Shown: positions 5,865 to 7,517 of the stretch, piece by piece
Position numbering within the stretch: the stretch's first letter is position 1
Layout: every line of letters starts with the position of its first letter
Assembly: GCA_023438325.1 (NCBI GenBank)
Contig: JAEXRB010000084.1
Span: forward strand, 1-7,517
Reading direction: 5' to 3'
Origin: Pseudomonadota bacterium
Lineage (GTDB): Bacteria; Pseudomonadota; Gammaproteobacteria; Xanthomonadales; Xanthomonadaceae
Length of the DNA stretch: 7,517 nucleotides
Notes under the pieces: model-generated
Databases searched by the model: none
Told to the model about the DNA's origin: nothing
The model's input: only the letters and a program-made list of their open reading frames with translations
Program-made: the position numbers and the translations under genes

Positions 5865-6250
5865 GGCTCGGCCGGCGGCAGCGGCGCACCTTTTTGCAGA
5901 AGCTCGATGGAGATGTGGTCGGGCGAACGCACGAAGGCCATCCAGCCATCGCGCGGCGGTCGATTGATCACCACGCCCATGCCGGCCAGATGCGCGCAGG
6001 TGGCGTAGATATCGTCCACTTCAAAGGCGAGGTGGCCGAAGTTGCGGGCGCTGCCGTAATCCTCATCGTCGTAGTTGTAGGTCAGCTCAACTTCCGCCTC
6101 CGGGCTTTCCGGCGCGGCCAGATAGACGAGGGTGAAGCGATGTTCGGGCACATCTTTGCGGCGGGTTTCGCGCAGCCCGAGGCCATCGCGGAAGAAACGC
6201 AGCGAGGCTTCCAGATCGCGCACTCGCACCATTGCATGCAGATATTTCAT
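5831..6250 (-). CDS. VOC-family protein, glyoxalase I-like
   Basis: A 139-residue single-chain vicinal oxygen chelate protein related to glyoxalase I (lactoylglutathione lyase), which turns the methylglyoxal-glutathione hemithioacetal into S-lactoylglutathione. Two beta-alpha-beta-beta-beta modules are visible (about 3-60 and 70-120). The four metal-ligand positions of E. coli GloA are present: His5 (LHAMVRV), Glu55 (VELTYNY), His73 (FGHLAF) and Glu116 (SIELLQK). It lacks the longer zinc-type insertions, as in the bacterial nickel/cobalt class. It departs from E. coli GloA in the second module: the loop before the last strands is short (NRPPRDGWMAF), and the usual DPDG turn is SPDH. A conserved-looking tail follows (PPAEPWQSMPNIGSW). 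ATG 6250 has GTGAGG six bases upstream, which overlaps the peptidase stop. The fold is confident; glyoxalase activity is probable, not shown. Confidence 0.88.
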   Translation of the reverse strand: MKYLHAMVRVRDLEASLRFFRDGLGLRETRRKDVPEHRFTLVYLAAPESPEAEVELTYNYDDEDYGSARNFGHLAFEVDDIYATCAHLAGMGVVINRPPRDGWMAFVRSPDHISIELLQKGAPLPPAEPWQSMPNIGSW

Positions 6251-6257
6251 AGCAGCC

Positions 6258-7517
6258 TCACTTCAAGCGATTTTCGAACAGTTTATGGATGCGGCGGTAT
6301 TGATCCAGCCACGCATCGGCGTGCACATAGCCATGCCGTTCAAGTGGATAACTGGCCAGTTCCCAGTTCTGCTTTTTCAGCTCAATCAAGCGCTGTGCCA
6401 GACGCACCGAGTCCTGATAGAACACGTTGTCATCCATCATGCCGTGGGCGATCAGCAGATCCCCCTTCAAGCCATCGGCGAAGAAGATCGGCGAACTGCG
6501 GCGATAGGCTTCGGCATCGATGTCCGGCGTATTGAGGATGTTGGCGGTGTAACCGTGGTTGTATTGGGTCCAGTCGGTGACCGGGCGCAATGCGGCACCG
6601 GCATGGAAGATGTCGGGTGCCTTGAACATCGCCATCAACGTCATGAAGCCGCCGTACGAGCCACCATACAAGCCGACGTTTTCCGCATCGCCCTGGTGAT
6701 GTTCGACCAGCCAGTTCACGCCATCGATCAGGTCCTGCAGCTCCGGCTCGCCCATGTGGCGATAGATCGCGGTGCGCCAGTCGCGGCCATAGCCTTCGGA
6801 GGCGCGAAAATCGATGTCCAGCACCAGATAACCCTGCTGCACCAGCAGGTTGTGGAACATCTGCTCGCGGAAATAGTAAGGATGGCGCGCATGCGTGTTC
6901 TGGGTGTAGCCGGCGCCGTGTACGAACAGCACGATCGGATACTTCCTGCCCGCTTCCAGCGTCTGCGGACGGTAGAACTTGGACCACAACGGCGCCTTCA
7001 CCTGCGAGGACGGCACCTGCTCGAAGCGCGGCGGCATCCATTCGATGGCGCGAAACGCCTCGCTGCGCGTATCTGTGAGCACGCGCGCCTGCCCGCCCGC
7101 GCTCGGGACCAAGGCAATCTGCGTGGGCAGATAGCTGTGCGAATAACGCACCAGCAGATTGCTGCCATCGGGCGACAGCTCGAAACCTTCCACACCATCG
7201 AGCGCGGTGATCTCGCGCACCTTGCCGCTGCCGATGTCTTTGGCGCAGACCTCGTAATCACCCGGCCATGCACGGTTGCAAAGGAAATAGAAGCGCGTGC
7301 CATCGGCGGAAAGCTGTGGTTCGGAAGCCTCCCACGCGCCCTGCGTCAGCGCCTTGGCCTTGCCGTTCGCAGCCACCGTGTAGAGATGCGAGTAACCGCT
7401 TTCCTCAGACAGCAGCCACAGCGTCCGGTTGTCCGGGAGCCAGCCGAAATCGTTGAAGTTCCAGTTGATCCAGCCCGCGTCGGTGAGTCGGTGCAGCGGC
7501 TTGGGCACGGCCGTGCC
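6258..7517 (-). CDS. S9-family serine peptidase (DPP-IV/acylaminoacyl-peptidase type), C-terminal part
   Basis: The last 419 residues of an S9 prolyl-oligopeptidase-family enzyme; the N terminus, any signal peptide and the promoter lie beyond the right edge. Such enzymes cut short peptides, often removing N-terminal dipeptides or acylated residues. The first 160 or so visible residues are the end of a beta-propeller, with repeats such as WLPDNRTLWLLSEESGYSHL, LSADGTRFYF and LSPDGSNLLVRY. The alpha/beta hydrolase domain follows. Its triad, in fragment numbering, is Ser287 (GGSYGG), Asp362 (MMDDNVF) and His395 (ERHGYVH). The Ser-Asp and Asp-His spacings of 75 and 33 match human DPP4 (78 and 32). 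GGSYGG resembles the S9C subgroup and DDN resembles DPP4, so the subgroup is unresolved. The Glu pair that anchors the substrate N terminus in DPP4 is not identified in the visible part. The VOC gene begins seven bases downstream. Confidence 0.93.
   Translation of the reverse strand, partial: GTAVPKPLHRLTDAGWINWNFNDFGWLPDNRTLWLLSEESGYSHLYTVAANGKAKALTQGAWEASEPQLSADGTRFYFLCNRAWPGDYEVCAKDIGSGKVREITALDGVEGFELSPDGSNLLVRYSHSYLPTQIALVPSAGGQARVLTDTRSEAFRAIEWMPPRFEQVPSSQVKAPLWSKFYRPQTLEAGRKYPIVLFVHGAGYTQNTHARHPYYFREQMFHNLLVQQGYLVLDIDFRASEGYGRDWRTAIYRHMGEPELQDLIDGVNWLVEHHQGDAENVGLYGGSYGGFMTLMAMFKAPDIFHAGAALRPVTDWTQYNHGYTANILNTPDIDAEAYRRSSPIFFADGLKGDLLIAHGMMDDNVFYQDSVRLAQRLIELKKQNWELASYPLERHGYVHADAWLDQYRRIHKLFENRLK

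Noticed and set aside
4455..6008. A 517-codon open frame on the plus strand
   Set aside because: It runs antisense across mlaF, the intergenic gap, the class IV gene and part of the VOC gene, all of which have clear family motifs. Its translation is rich in Arg, His, Gln and Ala with no recognisable domain, as expected of the reverse of GC-rich coding DNA.
1..7517. Mobile elements, CRISPR, tRNA or a novel defence or toxin system
   Set aside because: No transposase or integrase motifs, spaced direct repeats, tRNA-like cloverleaf or unassigned gene were seen. Almost all of the sequence is accounted for by recognisable housekeeping genes.

Overview
The window is ordinary, densely packed, GC-rich chromosome of a Gram-negative bacterium, most likely a gammaproteobacterium of the Xanthomonadales (Rhodanobacteraceae or Xanthomonadaceae). 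That placement is inferred from three things: a GTP-dependent PEP carboxykinase, a complete Mla operon with mlaA at its 3' end, and a large S9 peptidase. No 16S rRNA or other direct taxonomic marker is present. I see no mobile element, tRNA, rRNA or CRISPR array, and no gap between genes longer than 85 bases.

Layout. Bases 1-506 (+ strand) hold the 3' end of the GTP-type PEP carboxykinase gene. Everything else is on the minus strand and reads from right to left. The right edge (6258-7517) holds the C-terminal two thirds or so of an S9-family serine peptidase. A glyoxalase-fold (VOC) protein and a PLP fold-type IV (aminotransferase class IV) enzyme follow it in a tightly spaced run. An 85-base gap with a candidate promoter and two small adjoining palindromes comes next. 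Then comes the mla operon in the order mlaF-mlaE-mlaD-mlaC-mlaB-mlaA, with spacings of -8, +12, +25, -4 and -4 bases. folE (GTP cyclohydrolase I) starts 23 bases after mlaA. folE converges with the carboxykinase gene, and a GC-rich hairpin lies at the junction.

How the genes work together. MlaF (ATPase), MlaE (permease), MlaD (MCE substrate-binding subunit) and MlaB (STAS subunit) form the inner-membrane transporter. MlaC is the periplasmic phospholipid carrier and MlaA the outer-membrane lipoprotein that hands lipid to it, so the whole route for outer-membrane lipid asymmetry is encoded in one run. In E. coli mlaA lies elsewhere on the chromosome. folE feeds tetrahydrofolate and related pterin or queuosine pathways and has no obvious functional link to Mla; it probably shares the transcript. 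The peptidase, VOC protein and class IV enzyme look like a separate transcription unit with a promoter outside the window.

I did not find a convincing undescribed system. The points most worth a second look are the paired palindromes over the predicted mlaF promoter, the mla-folE linkage, the departures of the VOC protein from canonical glyoxalase I, and the uncertain start of the class IV enzyme.
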